The position numbers and the translations under genes were made by a program. 64,000 nt of DNA from Sphingomonas sp. Leaf230 (GTDB taxonomy: Bacteria; Pseudomonadota; Alphaproteobacteria; Sphingomonadales; Sphingomonadaceae): contig NZ_LMKW01000001.1 of NCBI RefSeq assembly GCF_001421745.1, positions 736,464 to 800,463 on the forward strand. The letters run 5' to 3'. The notes beneath the pieces were generated by a model. That model was not told where the DNA came from, did no database searches, and worked only from the letters and a program-made list of their open reading frames with translations. The number at the start of each line of letters is the position of its first letter. The first letter of the stretch is position 1. Shown here one piece after another: positions 44,785 to 53,229 of this stretch.

Positions 44785-45564
44785 ATGGACTTCGCAAACA
44801 CTGCTGCCGTCGTGACCGGCGGCGCGTCGGGCCTTGGTGCCGCCACGGCGCGCGCGCTGGCCGCCAAGGGGGTGAAAGTGGCGATTTTCGACCTCCAGGC
44901 GGACAAGGGCGAAGCGCTTGCCGGGGAGATCGGCGGGGTGTTCTGCAAGGTCGATGTTACGTCCGACGACAGCGTCGATGCGGGGTTCGACGCGGCGCGC
45001 GCGGCGCATGGCCAGGAGCGGATCCTGGTCAATTGTGCGGGCACGGGGAACGCGGCGAAGACTGCGGGGCGATCGAAGCAGGACGGCTCGATCAAGCATT
45101 TCCCGCTCGATGCGTTCGACCGGATCATCCAGATCAACCTCGTCGGTACGTTCCGCTGCCTAGCCAAGTCGGCGGCGGGGATGTTGACGTTGGAGCCGGG
45201 CGAGGACGGCGAGCGTGGCGCTATCGTCAACACGGCTAGCGCGGCGGCGGAGGATGGCCAGATGGGCCAAGCTGCGTATTCCGCGTCGAAGGCGGGTGTG
45301 GTCGGCATGACCCTGCCGATCGCACGCGACCTCATGAGCGAGGGGATCCGGGTGAACACGATCCTGCCGGGGATCTTCGACACGCCGTTGCTGGCCGCCA
45401 CGCCGCAGCAGGTTCGCGATGCGCTGGCGGCTTCTGTGCCGTTTCCCAAGCGGCTCGGGCGGCCGGAGGAGTTTGCGGCGCTGGCGCTGACGATGATCGA
45501 GTGCGGGTATTTCAATGGGGAGGACGTGCGGCTGGACGGCGCGATCCGGATGGCGCCGCGGTAA
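44785..45564 (+). CDS. SDR-family 3-hydroxyacyl-CoA dehydrogenase-like
   Basis: A 259-residue short-chain dehydrogenase. The cofactor motif TGGASGLGAATARALAAKG is near residues 11-29. Asp after the second strand (IFDLQADKG) suggests NAD. The NCAGTG stretch and active-site YSASKAG (Tyr and Lys near residues 168 and 172) are present. It resembles the HSD17B10/FabG-like 3-hydroxyacyl-CoA dehydrogenases, with the insertion ending IKHFPLDAFDRII. AGGAGAG precedes the ATG. It would supply the second oxidation of beta-oxidation for the island. Confidence 0.9.
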   Translation: MDFANTAAVVTGGASGLGAATARALAAKGVKVAIFDLQADKGEALAGEIGGVFCKVDVTSDDSVDAGFDAARAAHGQERILVNCAGTGNAAKTAGRSKQDGSIKHFPLDAFDRIIQINLVGTFRCLAKSAAGMLTLEPGEDGERGAIVNTASAAAEDGQMGQAAYSASKAGVVGMTLPIARDLMSEGIRVNTILPGIFDTPLLAATPQQVRDALAASVPFPKRLGRPEEFAALALTMIECGYFNGEDVRLDGAIRMAPR

Positions 45565-45638
45565 GATAGACCGCCCCCCTTCCACGCCAAAGGCGGCAAA
45601 GGGTCAAGACGTTCCGTCCAGGTGAACGCGACCTGCTG

Positions 45639-45762
45639 ATCCTCCCCCGCCAGGGGGAGGTGGCTGGCGCTTGCCAGACGGAGGGGGAGGAAAGCGAAAC
45701 GCCGGCTCCGTGTCCTCCCCCTCCGTCACCTGCGGTGCCACCTCCCCCTGGCGGGGGAGGAT
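45639..45762. repeat. 124-base palindromic repeat, copy B
   Basis: The ends ATCCTCCCCCGCCAGGGGGA and its complement form perfect terminal inverted repeats of about 26 bases. The inner region contains GGCGCTTGCCAGACGGAGGG and CTCCGTCACCTGCGGTGCC. It is the inverted counterpart of copy A at 37435-37558. It separates the SDR gene from the convergent GMC gene. No coding frame is seen in the 215-base gap. Confidence 0.82.
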
Positions 45763-45779
45763 GCAAATACCGATCGCCC

Positions 45780-47399
45780 TCAGGCCGCCCGCGCCAGTTG
45801 CCGCCCCTTGATCATGTCCGCCGCCTTTTCCGCGATCATGATCGTCGGCGCGTTGGTGTTGGACCCGATCAGCGTCGGCATGACCGAGGCGTCCACCACC
45901 CGGAGCCCCTGCAACCCCCGCACTGCCAAGGTCGCATCGACCACCGCCAGCTTATCGTCCGCAGTGCCCATCTTGCACGTCCCGACGGGGTGGTAGATCG
46001 TCTCCGCCGTTCGCCGCACCCAGGCGTCGATCTCGTCGTCCGTGCGGACATCCTCGCCCGGCGACAACTCCCCAGCGCGGTACGGATCGAGCGCCGCTTG
46101 GCGTGCCACGTCGCGCCCGATTCTGACGCACGCGCGCATCACCCGCCGATCTTCTGCGGTCGCCAGATAGTTCGCGACGATCGTCGGATCAGCAAACGGA
46201 TCGGCCGAGCGCAGCCCGATCCGTCCCCGGCTTTCGGGGCGCAACTGGCAGAGATGCAGCGTGAAGCCGTCCTCGGTCGCCTTGACCTTGCCGTGATCCT
46301 GCATGATCGCGAGCACTGCGTGGAGCTGCACGTCGGGCCGCGACAGACCCTCGCGCGACGACACGAACGCGCCTGCCTCAAGGAACTGCTGCCGCCCCGC
46401 CCCCTTGCCGCGCAACAGGTAATTGAGCCCGACGCCGATCATCCCGACGCCTTTGGTCATCGCGTACCCGGTTCGCAGTCCGCGCGATTTCCAGTTCATC
46501 ACGACGTCGAGATGGTCCTGCAAATTCTCCCCGACGCCGGGCAGCGCGTGCACCACGCCGACCCCCGCCGCAGTTAGCCGATCCGGATCGCCGATCCCCG
46601 ACAGCTGGAGGATATGCGGCGACTGTACCGCCCCCGCACACAGCAAAACTTCGCGCGTCGCCGTCACGCTTTCAGCCCGCGCCCCCTTGTCGAGCACGTA
46701 GTCGACGCCGGTCGCACGCCCCTTGTCGATCCGGATCCGCGTCGTCCGCGCGCCCGTCACGCAGGTCAGGTTGCGTCGCGACAGCACCGGCCGCAGATAC
46801 GCCGCCGCGGTGCTCCAGCGCTTCCCGTCCGCCACGGTCAGGTCGTAGCGCCCGAAGCCCTCCTGGCTCGCGCCGTTGAAATCCTCGGTCACCGGATAGC
46901 CCGCCTGCCGTCCCGCCTCGACGAGCGCGTCGTAGAACGGGCTGTCGGACTCGCCGCCCGAGATCGTCAGCGGGCCCGCGCCGCCATGCAGGTTGCACTC
47001 GCCGCGATGATGCCCCTCGAGCCGCTTGAAATACGGCAGCACGTCGTCGAACGACCAACCGGGCAGGCCCATCTGCCGCCATTCGTCGTAATCCTGCGGA
47101 TGGCCCCGCGTGTAGATCATGCCGTTGATCGACGAACTACCGCCCAGCCCCTTGCCGCGTGGCCACCACAGGCGACGGTTATCGAGATGTGGCTCGGGCT
47201 CGGTCGAAAAGCCCCAGTTGCTCGCATTCTTGCTCTTGATGAGTTCGCCGACTCCTGCGGGCATCCGCACCAGCACGCCGTCGTTGCGCCCGCCCGCCTC
47301 GAGCAGCAGCACCGTGACGTCGGGGTCCTCGGTCAGTCGCGCGGCGAGCACACAGCCGGCCGAGCCCGCGCCGATAATCACGTAGTCATACGTCTGCAT
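45780..47399 (-). CDS. GMC-family FAD-dependent oxidoreductase (AlkJ/choline dehydrogenase type)
   Basis: A 539-residue flavoprotein. The FAD motif YVIIGAGSAGCVLAARL begins at residue 5. GMC signature 1 is GKGLGGSSSINGMIYTRG near residues 79-96 and signature 2 is GAVQSPHILQLSGIG near residues 257-271. The C-terminal catalytic His lies in YHPVGTCKMG. Such enzymes oxidise primary or secondary alcohols to aldehydes or ketones. Beside a P450 and an aldehyde dehydrogenase it probably oxidises the hydroxylated product. It shares the minus strand with the TetR gene 57 bases upstream. Confidence 0.92.
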   Translation of the reverse strand: MQTYDYVIIGAGSAGCVLAARLTEDPDVTVLLLEAGGRNDGVLVRMPAGVGELIKSKNASNWGFSTEPEPHLDNRRLWWPRGKGLGGSSSINGMIYTRGHPQDYDEWRQMGLPGWSFDDVLPYFKRLEGHHRGECNLHGGAGPLTISGGESDSPFYDALVEAGRQAGYPVTEDFNGASQEGFGRYDLTVADGKRWSTAAAYLRPVLSRRNLTCVTGARTTRIRIDKGRATGVDYVLDKGARAESVTATREVLLCAGAVQSPHILQLSGIGDPDRLTAAGVGVVHALPGVGENLQDHLDVVMNWKSRGLRTGYAMTKGVGMIGVGLNYLLRGKGAGRQQFLEAGAFVSSREGLSRPDVQLHAVLAIMQDHGKVKATEDGFTLHLCQLRPESRGRIGLRSADPFADPTIVANYLATAEDRRVMRACVRIGRDVARQAALDPYRAGELSPGEDVRTDDEIDAWVRRTAETIYHPVGTCKMGTADDKLAVVDATLAVRGLQGLRVVDASVMPTLIGSNTNAPTIMIAEKAADMIKGRQLARAA

Positions 47400-47456
47400 G
47401 CCCGCATCCTCTTGTTCGCGCTCCGCTTTTTTACGGAGTCGCGTCAGTCCACTACG

Positions 47457-48041
47457 CTAGCGCTCGCACAGCAGTGTCAGCAATCCCTCGCGAACGACGC
47501 TGCGCTCAATCCCTTCGGCGGCATGGACCTGGCTGAGGCCGATCGCCAACAGCGCATAGCTACGAATCCCCGCCTCTGCAGGCGCGAACCCATGCGCCAC
47601 GAGTTGCTCGACGAGGAACGCCATCACCGTGTCGTCATGCTCGCGGATCGCCGCCGCCACCCGCGCGTCGCTTTTCGCCCAGGCCCGCATCGCCAAGGCC
47701 AACTGCGCCATGTCGTGGTCGCGAACATGATCCGCGAATGCGCGAATCCGCTCGACCGGTGGAAGCTCCGACGCGGACAGCGTGACGATCAACGGATCGA
47801 TATGCGCTTCGACGAAATACCCGGCAAGCGCCGCGTGATACCCATCGAAGTCCTTGAAATGATGATAGAAGCTTCCCGTCGACGCACCAAGCGCCTGCGC
47901 CAGGCCGCGAAGCTTCAGCGCGCGAAGCCCGCCATTCTTCAGCAACTGCAAGCCGATTTCCAACCAATCGCGCGGCGCCAGATCTGCGCGTGGTGCCGCC
48001 CCGTCTTCCAACAATACCCTGCTTGACAAGCCATTCCCCAT
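47457..48041 (-). CDS. TetR-family transcriptional regulator
   Basis: A 194-residue regulator. The helix-turn-helix spans residues 24-66, with LAQALGASTGSFYHHFKDFDG as its recognition part. The ligand domain is all-helical. I took the ATG at 48041; the open frame continues upstream but leaves the homology. It is divergent from the thiolase operon by 84 bases and upstream of the GMC gene. It is thus well placed to control the island. A palindrome matching one in the P450/SDR gap lies in its own first codons. Confidence 0.9.
   Translation of the reverse strand: MGNGLSSRVLLEDGAAPRADLAPRDWLEIGLQLLKNGGLRALKLRGLAQALGASTGSFYHHFKDFDGYHAALAGYFVEAHIDPLIVTLSASELPPVERIRAFADHVRDHDMAQLALAMRAWAKSDARVAAAIREHDDTVMAFLVEQLVAHGFAPAEAGIRSYALLAIGLSQVHAAEGIERSVVREGLLTLLCER
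48020..48032. promoter_or_regulatory. putative autoregulatory TetR operator
   Basis: TGCTTGACAAGCC contains the 5-1-5 palindrome GCTTG-A-CAAGC. It lies within codons 4-7 of the TetR gene and about 95 bases before the divergent thiolase. Its core is 11 of 12 identical to the 44704 site. A second short inverted repeat, TAACGAATGTTA (48041-48052), is next to it. Confidence 0.4.
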
Positions 48042-48125
48042 AACGAATGTTACGTCGTACCGAAGCCGGACGCAATCCGGCATCAGGCACCACGACCGAA
48101 CCGGCGGGTGCAACAGGAGAGCGAT

Positions 48126-49379
48126 GTGGCCGAGGCACTGATCATCGACGCCGTCCGTACCCCGCGCGGTATCGGCAAGACCGGCAAGGGCGCGCTCGCG
48201 CACATGCACCCCCAACATCTTGCCGCGACCGTCCTGAAGGCGATTGCCGAGCGAAACAAGCTGGATACCGCCGATGTCGACGACATCATCTGGTCGACCT
48301 CGACTCAGCGCGGCGAACAGAGCGGCGATCTCGGGCGGATGGCGGCGCTCGATGCGGGCTATGACGTCAAGGCGAGCGGGACGACGCTCGACCGGTTCTG
48401 CGGCGGCGGGATTACCGCCGTGAACTTCGCCGCGGCGCAGATCATGAGCGGGATGGAAGACCTCGTCATCGCCGGCGGCACCGAGATGATGTCGCTGACC
48501 ACGACGATGATGCAGGACGACATGGCGGCGGGCAAGCGGCCGCTCGGCATCGGCTCGGGAAACGCACGGCTCGACGCGGCGCATCCGCAATCGAACCAGG
48601 GCATCTGCGCCGACGCGATCGCCAGCATCGAGGGGATCGACCGCGAAACGCTCGAAGCGCTCGGGCTTGAGAGCCAGCGTCGCGCGGCGGTTGCGATCGC
48701 CGAAGGGCGGTTCGATCGCAGCCTCGTCCCCGTCACCGACGATACCGGTGCGCTGGTGCTCGACAAGGACGAATACCCGCGGCCCGACACGACCGCCGAG
48801 GGCCTTGCCGCGCTACGCCCTTCGTTCGCCGGGATCGCCGACGTGCCGCTCGACGACAAGGGCACGACGTACCGCAAGCAGATCAACCGCCGCTATCCAG
48901 ATATAGATATCGCGCACGTCCATCACGCCGGCAATTCGTCGGGCGTCGTCGACGGCGCCGCCGCCGTGCTGCTCGCGAGCGCCGACTATGCCGCCAAGCA
49001 CGGGCTGAAACCCCGCGCGCGGATCGTCGCGATGGCGAACATGGGCGACGACCCGACGCTGATGCTCAACGCGCCCGTCCCTGCGGCGCGGAAGGTGCTC
49101 GCGAAGGCCGGGCTCACCGTCGACGACATCGACCTGTGGGAGATCAACGAGGCGTTCGCGGTGGTCGCGGAGAAGTTCATCCGCGACCTGAAGCTCGACC
49201 GCGACAAGGTGAACGTCAACGGCGGGTCGATCGCGCTCGGCCATCCGATCGGCGCGACCGGGGCGATCCTGATTGGCACGATATTGGACGAGCTCGAACG
49301 CCGTGACCTGAAGCGAGGGCTCGTGACGATGTGCGCGGGCGGCGGGATGGCGCCGGCGATCATCATCGAGCGCGTCTGA
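48126..49379 (+). CDS. acetyl-CoA C-acyltransferase (thiolase)
   Basis: A 417-residue thiolase that splits 3-ketoacyl-CoA with CoA. The acyl-binding Cys is in LDRFCGGGITAVN near residue 92. Other catalytic residues are His in GGSIALGHPIGATGA near residue 375 and Cys in MCAGGGM near residue 405. I use the GTG at 48126 with AGGAG upstream; an ATG at 48108 is in frame but poorly placed. Its stop overlaps the CoA-ligase ATG by one base. It heads a six-gene catabolic run on the plus strand. Confidence 0.93.
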   Translation: MAEALIIDAVRTPRGIGKTGKGALAHMHPQHLAATVLKAIAERNKLDTADVDDIIWSTSTQRGEQSGDLGRMAALDAGYDVKASGTTLDRFCGGGITAVNFAAAQIMSGMEDLVIAGGTEMMSLTTTMMQDDMAAGKRPLGIGSGNARLDAAHPQSNQGICADAIASIEGIDRETLEALGLESQRRAAVAIAEGRFDRSLVPVTDDTGALVLDKDEYPRPDTTAEGLAALRPSFAGIADVPLDDKGTTYRKQINRRYPDIDIAHVHHAGNSSGVVDGAAAVLLASADYAAKHGLKPRARIVAMANMGDDPTLMLNAPVPAARKVLAKAGLTVDDIDLWEINEAFAVVAEKFIRDLKLDRDKVNVNGGSIALGHPIGATGAILIGTILDELERRDLKRGLVTMCAGGGMAPAIIIERV

Positions 49380-50917
49380 TGCACCCCGTCGCGCATGCGC
49401 TGACGACGCCCGACACGCCCGCCTACATCATGGCGGCAACGGGCGAGACGGTGACGTATCGCGACCTCGACGAACGCGCGAATCGAGGTGCGCATCTGCT
49501 CCGCTCGCTCGGCTTGAAGCGCGGCGACGGCATCGCGGTGCTGATGGATAATTCGGCGCGCTATCTCGAGATAGTCTGGGCGGCCGAGCGGACCGGCGTC
49601 TATTGTACCTGCCTCTCCTCGAAACTCACGGCGGGCGAGGCAGAGTACATCATCCGCGATGGCGACTGCCGCGCGCTGATCGCTAGCAAGGGATGTGCAG
49701 GGGTGGCAGCGGCCGTGGTTCCGATGCTCGACGACGTGCGGCGCTATGTTGTCGACGGCCCAATCGACGGATACGCGTCCTACGAAGCGGCGCGCGACGC
49801 AATGCCCGCCACGCCGATCGCCGACCCTTCACCGGGCGGCATCCTGCTCTATTCGTCGGGCACCACCGGCAAGCCCAAGGGCGTCAAGCACGCGCTGTCG
49901 GACGAGCCGTTCGGCACCAACGTCTCGCCGCTCGTGATGCTCGGCAAGGGGCTGTACGGCTTCACCCCCGAGATGATCTATCTCTCGCCCGCGCCGCTCT
50001 ATCACGCTGCACCCTTGCGCTGGTCGATGGCGGTGCACCAGGTCGGCGGCACCGTCGTCGTTATGGAGCATTTCGATCCCGAAACCGCGCTGGCCGCGAT
50101 CGAGCGGTTCCACGTCACGCACGCGCAATGGGTGCCGACGCACTTCATCCGCCTGCTGAAGCTCCCGGCCGAGGTCCGCGCGCGCTACGACGTGTCGTCG
50201 TTGAAGGCAGTCTGGCACGCCGCGGCCCCCTGCCCGCTGCCGGTCAAGCAGGCGATGATCGACTGGTGGGGCCCTATCATCGGCGAATATTACGCCGGCA
50301 CCGAGGGCAACGGGTTCTGCGCGATCTCCAGCGCGGAGTGGCTGACGCACCAAGGCTCGGTCGGCCGCAACCTGACCGCGCAGACGATGATCTGCGACGA
50401 GGAGGGCAACGCGCTGCCGCCGCGCGCAGAAGGCGACGTCTATTTCGCGGGCGGTGGGGCGTTCGAATATCACAACGACCCCGCCAAGACTGCCGAGGCC
50501 GCCAACGCGCATGGCTGGACGACGCTCGGCGATGTCGGCTGGCTCGACGAGGAGGGCTATCTCTACCTCACCGACCGCAAGAGCTTCATGATCATCTCGG
50601 GCGGCGTGAACATCTATCCCGCCGAAATCGAGAACCTCCTCGTCACGCACCCGAAGGTTGCCGACGTCGCGGTGATCGGCGCGCCGGACGACGAGATGGG
50701 CGAGCAGGTGGTGGCGATAGTCTGCCCCGCCGACCCATCCGAGGACCGCACGCAACTTGCCGCCGAACTGAGCGCCTTCGCGCGTGCGAACCTCAGCCAT
50801 GTGAAAGCGCCGCGTCGGATCGACTTCCGCGAGACCTTGCCGCGGCACGAGACGGGCAAGCTCTACAAGCGTCTGCTCCGCGACGAATATTGGGCGAAGC
50901 CTAAGGAGTCCGCATGA
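49379..50917 (+). CDS. acyl-CoA synthetase (AMP-forming)
   Basis: A 512-residue ligase of the ANL superfamily that activates a carboxylic acid as a CoA thioester. The AMP-binding motif ILLYSSGTTGKPKGVKHAL lies near residues 155-173. YAGTEGNGF serves the adenine site. DRKSFMIISGGVNIYPAEIE near residues 400-420 is the hinge region and the C-terminal Lys lies in PRHETGKLYKR. It is FadD-like, with no clear aromatic-acid marker. It starts on the last base of the thiolase stop and ends in the start of the next gene. Confidence 0.93.
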   Translation: MHPVAHALTTPDTPAYIMAATGETVTYRDLDERANRGAHLLRSLGLKRGDGIAVLMDNSARYLEIVWAAERTGVYCTCLSSKLTAGEAEYIIRDGDCRALIASKGCAGVAAAVVPMLDDVRRYVVDGPIDGYASYEAARDAMPATPIADPSPGGILLYSSGTTGKPKGVKHALSDEPFGTNVSPLVMLGKGLYGFTPEMIYLSPAPLYHAAPLRWSMAVHQVGGTVVVMEHFDPETALAAIERFHVTHAQWVPTHFIRLLKLPAEVRARYDVSSLKAVWHAAAPCPLPVKQAMIDWWGPIIGEYYAGTEGNGFCAISSAEWLTHQGSVGRNLTAQTMICDEEGNALPPRAEGDVYFAGGGAFEYHNDPAKTAEAANAHGWTTLGDVGWLDEEGYLYLTDRKSFMIISGGVNIYPAEIENLLVTHPKVADVAVIGAPDDEMGEQVVAIVCPADPSEDRTQLAAELSAFARANLSHVKAPRRIDFRETLPRHETGKLYKRLLRDEYWAKPKESA

Positions 50918-52011
50918 ACTTCGATTATTCCGACGACCAGAAATTCCTCAAGGACGAAGCGCACAAGTTCCTGGCCGCACACTGCGGCAGCGACCGCGTT
51001 CGCGCGGTGCTCGACGATCCCGCCAAAGCGTATGATGCGGACCTGTGGAAAGCGGTCGGCGCACAAGGCTGGCTCGGCGCGGCGATCCCCGAGGAGTTCG
51101 GCGGACTGGGGCTTGGCCATATCGAACTCTGCGCGATCGCCGAGGAACTCGGCCGCGCTTGCGCGCCAATCCCGTTCGCCTCGACCGTCTATTTCGTCGC
51201 CGAAGCGCTGATGCTGTACGGCAGTGATGCTCAAAAGGTCCGATGGCTGCCGAGGATCGCAGCGGGCGACCTCATAGGCGCGTTCGCTACCTCGGAAGGC
51301 GCCGGCCCCGTTACCGCGCGCTCGATCCGCACCTCAGTCTCCGCCGGCAATCTCACCGGCGAGAAGATCCCCGTCACCGACGGCGACGTCGCCGACCTGA
51401 TCATCGTACTAGCGCGCGACGGCCTCTACCTCGCCGAGAAGGGCGCGAGCATCACCGCGGAAGTCCTGGAAACCCTCGACCCGACCCGGAGCGCGGCCCG
51501 CCTCACCTTCGCCGACGCGCCTTGCGAGAAACTTGGCACCGACGACGGTATCGCCGCGATGCAGGCGGTGTTCGACCGCGCCGCCGTGCTCCTCGCGTTC
51601 GAGCAACTCGGGGGCGCGGATCGCTGTCTTGAGATGGCGAAGGGCTACGCGCTCGATCGCTATGCGTTCGGCCGGCAAATCGGCGGCTACCAGGCGATCA
51701 AGCACAAGCTCGCCGACATGTATGTGAAGAACGAACTCGCGCGCTCGAACGCCTATTACGGCGCGTGGGCGCTGAACGCGGGCGCCGCCGAACTGCCACT
51801 CGCCGCCGCCACCGCGCGTGTTGCCGCTTCCGACGCCTATTGGTTCGCGTCGAAGGAGAACATCCAGACGCATGGCGGAATGGGCTTCACATGGGAGTCC
51901 GACTGCCACCTCTATTACCGCCGCTCGCGCCAGCTCGCGCTCGTCGCCGGCAGCCCCGCGGCATGGCGCGAACGCCTCGTCGGCCAACTCGAAATGCGCA
52001 ACGCCGCCTGA
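50914..52011 (+). CDS. acyl-CoA dehydrogenase, subunit-like (365 residues)
   Basis: An acyl-CoA dehydrogenase family member. The N-terminal helical domain includes FGGLGLGHIELCAIAEELGR, and FAD contacts lie in the C-terminal IQTHGGMGFTWESDCHLYYRR near residues 313-333. It is short and lacks the usual GGT-type C-terminal loop. A Glu in LAFEQLGGADRCLEMA near residue 230 occupies the alternative base position. Together with the next gene it resembles the paired, heterotetrameric dehydrogenases used on sterol side chains and other bulky acyl-CoAs. The pairing is inferred. ATGA overlap with the ligase. Confidence 0.9.
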   Translation: MNFDYSDDQKFLKDEAHKFLAAHCGSDRVRAVLDDPAKAYDADLWKAVGAQGWLGAAIPEEFGGLGLGHIELCAIAEELGRACAPIPFASTVYFVAEALMLYGSDAQKVRWLPRIAAGDLIGAFATSEGAGPVTARSIRTSVSAGNLTGEKIPVTDGDVADLIIVLARDGLYLAEKGASITAEVLETLDPTRSAARLTFADAPCEKLGTDDGIAAMQAVFDRAAVLLAFEQLGGADRCLEMAKGYALDRYAFGRQIGGYQAIKHKLADMYVKNELARSNAYYGAWALNAGAAELPLAAATARVAASDAYWFASKENIQTHGGMGFTWESDCHLYYRRSRQLALVAGSPAAWRERLVGQLEMRNAA

Positions 52012-52023
52012 TCGGAGCAGCAC

Positions 52024-53229
52024 ATGGACTTCAAGGACAGCGACGCCGAAGCCACCTATCGCGCCGCCGCGCGCGACTGGCTCGACGCGAACATCGCCGA
52101 GCACGACGCGGGCCATTACCCGGACGACATGGCCAAGGCGAAGGCGTGGCAGGCGCGGAAAGCGGCCGCCGGCTACGCGTGCATAACCTGGCCGCAGGCA
52201 TGGGGTGGCGGCGGCGGGACCCCGATCGAAAGCGTCATCTTCGGGCAGGAAGAGGCGCGCCACACCGTCGACGGTAGCTATTTCACGATCGGGCTCGGCA
52301 TGTGCGTGCCGACCGTGATGGCCTATGCTGACGACGCCACCAAGCACCGCTTCGTCGGACCCGCGGTCCGCGGCGACGAGATATGGTCGCAGCTCTTCTC
52401 CGAACCCGCCGGCGGCTCCGATGTCGCGGCAATCCGTACGCGCGCAGTCCGCGACGGCGACGACTGGGTGATCAACGGCCAGAAGGTCTGGACCTCGGGC
52501 GCGCATTACAGCGACTATGGCATCGTCCTCGTCCGCACCAATCCCGACGTGCCGAAGCACCAGGGCCTGACGATGTTCTGGCTCGACCTGAAGGCACCGG
52601 GGATCGAAATCCGCCCGATCCACCAGATGTCCGGTGGGTCGAGCTTCAACGAAGTCTGGTTCGAGGACGTCCGGATCTCCGACGCGCAACGGCTCGGCCC
52701 CGCGGACGGCGGGTGGAAGGTCGCGCTGTTCACGCTGATGAACGAGCGTCTCGCGATCGGTACGAGCGGCGGCGTCGGCCCCGAGGACATCCTCGCCTTC
52801 GCCGCCCAGGCCAACGGCGCGGATGGCCCGCTGCTGAAGGACGCCGCGTTCCGCCAGACGCTTGCCGACTGGTGGGTGCAATCCGAAGGCCTGCGCAACA
52901 CCCGGATGCGCACGATCACCGCGCTATCGAAAGGCCAGGTGCCCGGGCCCGAAAGCTCGATCGGCAAGATCGTCGCCGCCAACCAGTTGCAGGCGATCGG
53001 CAACACCGCGGTCGAGGCGGGCGATCAATACGGCATCATATCCGACCCCGCGCTGACCCCGCTGAAAGGCGCGTTCCACGCCGCGACGATGTGGGCGCCG
53101 GGTCTGCGCATCGCCGGCGGCACCGACGAGATCCTGAAGAACATCATCGCCGAACGCGTGCTCGGCCTCCCCGGCGAAATCCGCGTCGACAAGGACCAGG
53201 CGTTCCGGGACCTTCCGGTCGGCGCGTGA
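52024..53229 (+). CDS. acyl-CoA dehydrogenase (401 residues)
   Basis: A second acyl-CoA dehydrogenase, 12 bases after the first. It has the flavin-contact motif QLFSEPAGGSDVAAIRTRAV near residues 122-141, FTLMNERLAIG near residues 237-247 and GGTDEILKNIIAERVLGLP near the C-terminus. In the last motif Gly stands where medium-chain enzymes have the catalytic Glu (normally EGT). A Glu in NERLAIG matches the alternative base of isovaleryl-CoA dehydrogenase. Together with its partner it should act on branched or cyclic acyl-CoA, but this is inferred. Confidence 0.92.
   Translation: MDFKDSDAEATYRAAARDWLDANIAEHDAGHYPDDMAKAKAWQARKAAAGYACITWPQAWGGGGGTPIESVIFGQEEARHTVDGSYFTIGLGMCVPTVMAYADDATKHRFVGPAVRGDEIWSQLFSEPAGGSDVAAIRTRAVRDGDDWVINGQKVWTSGAHYSDYGIVLVRTNPDVPKHQGLTMFWLDLKAPGIEIRPIHQMSGGSSFNEVWFEDVRISDAQRLGPADGGWKVALFTLMNERLAIGTSGGVGPEDILAFAAQANGADGPLLKDAAFRQTLADWWVQSEGLRNTRMRTITALSKGQVPGPESSIGKIVAANQLQAIGNTAVEAGDQYGIISDPALTPLKGAFHAATMWAPGLRIAGGTDEILKNIIAERVLGLPGEIRVDKDQAFRDLPVGA

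Noticed and set aside
47400..47456. CTCCG-CGGAG stem with a T-run between the GMC and TetR genes
   Set aside because: The stem is only five pairs and the T-run lies in its loop, so it does not support a terminator call.
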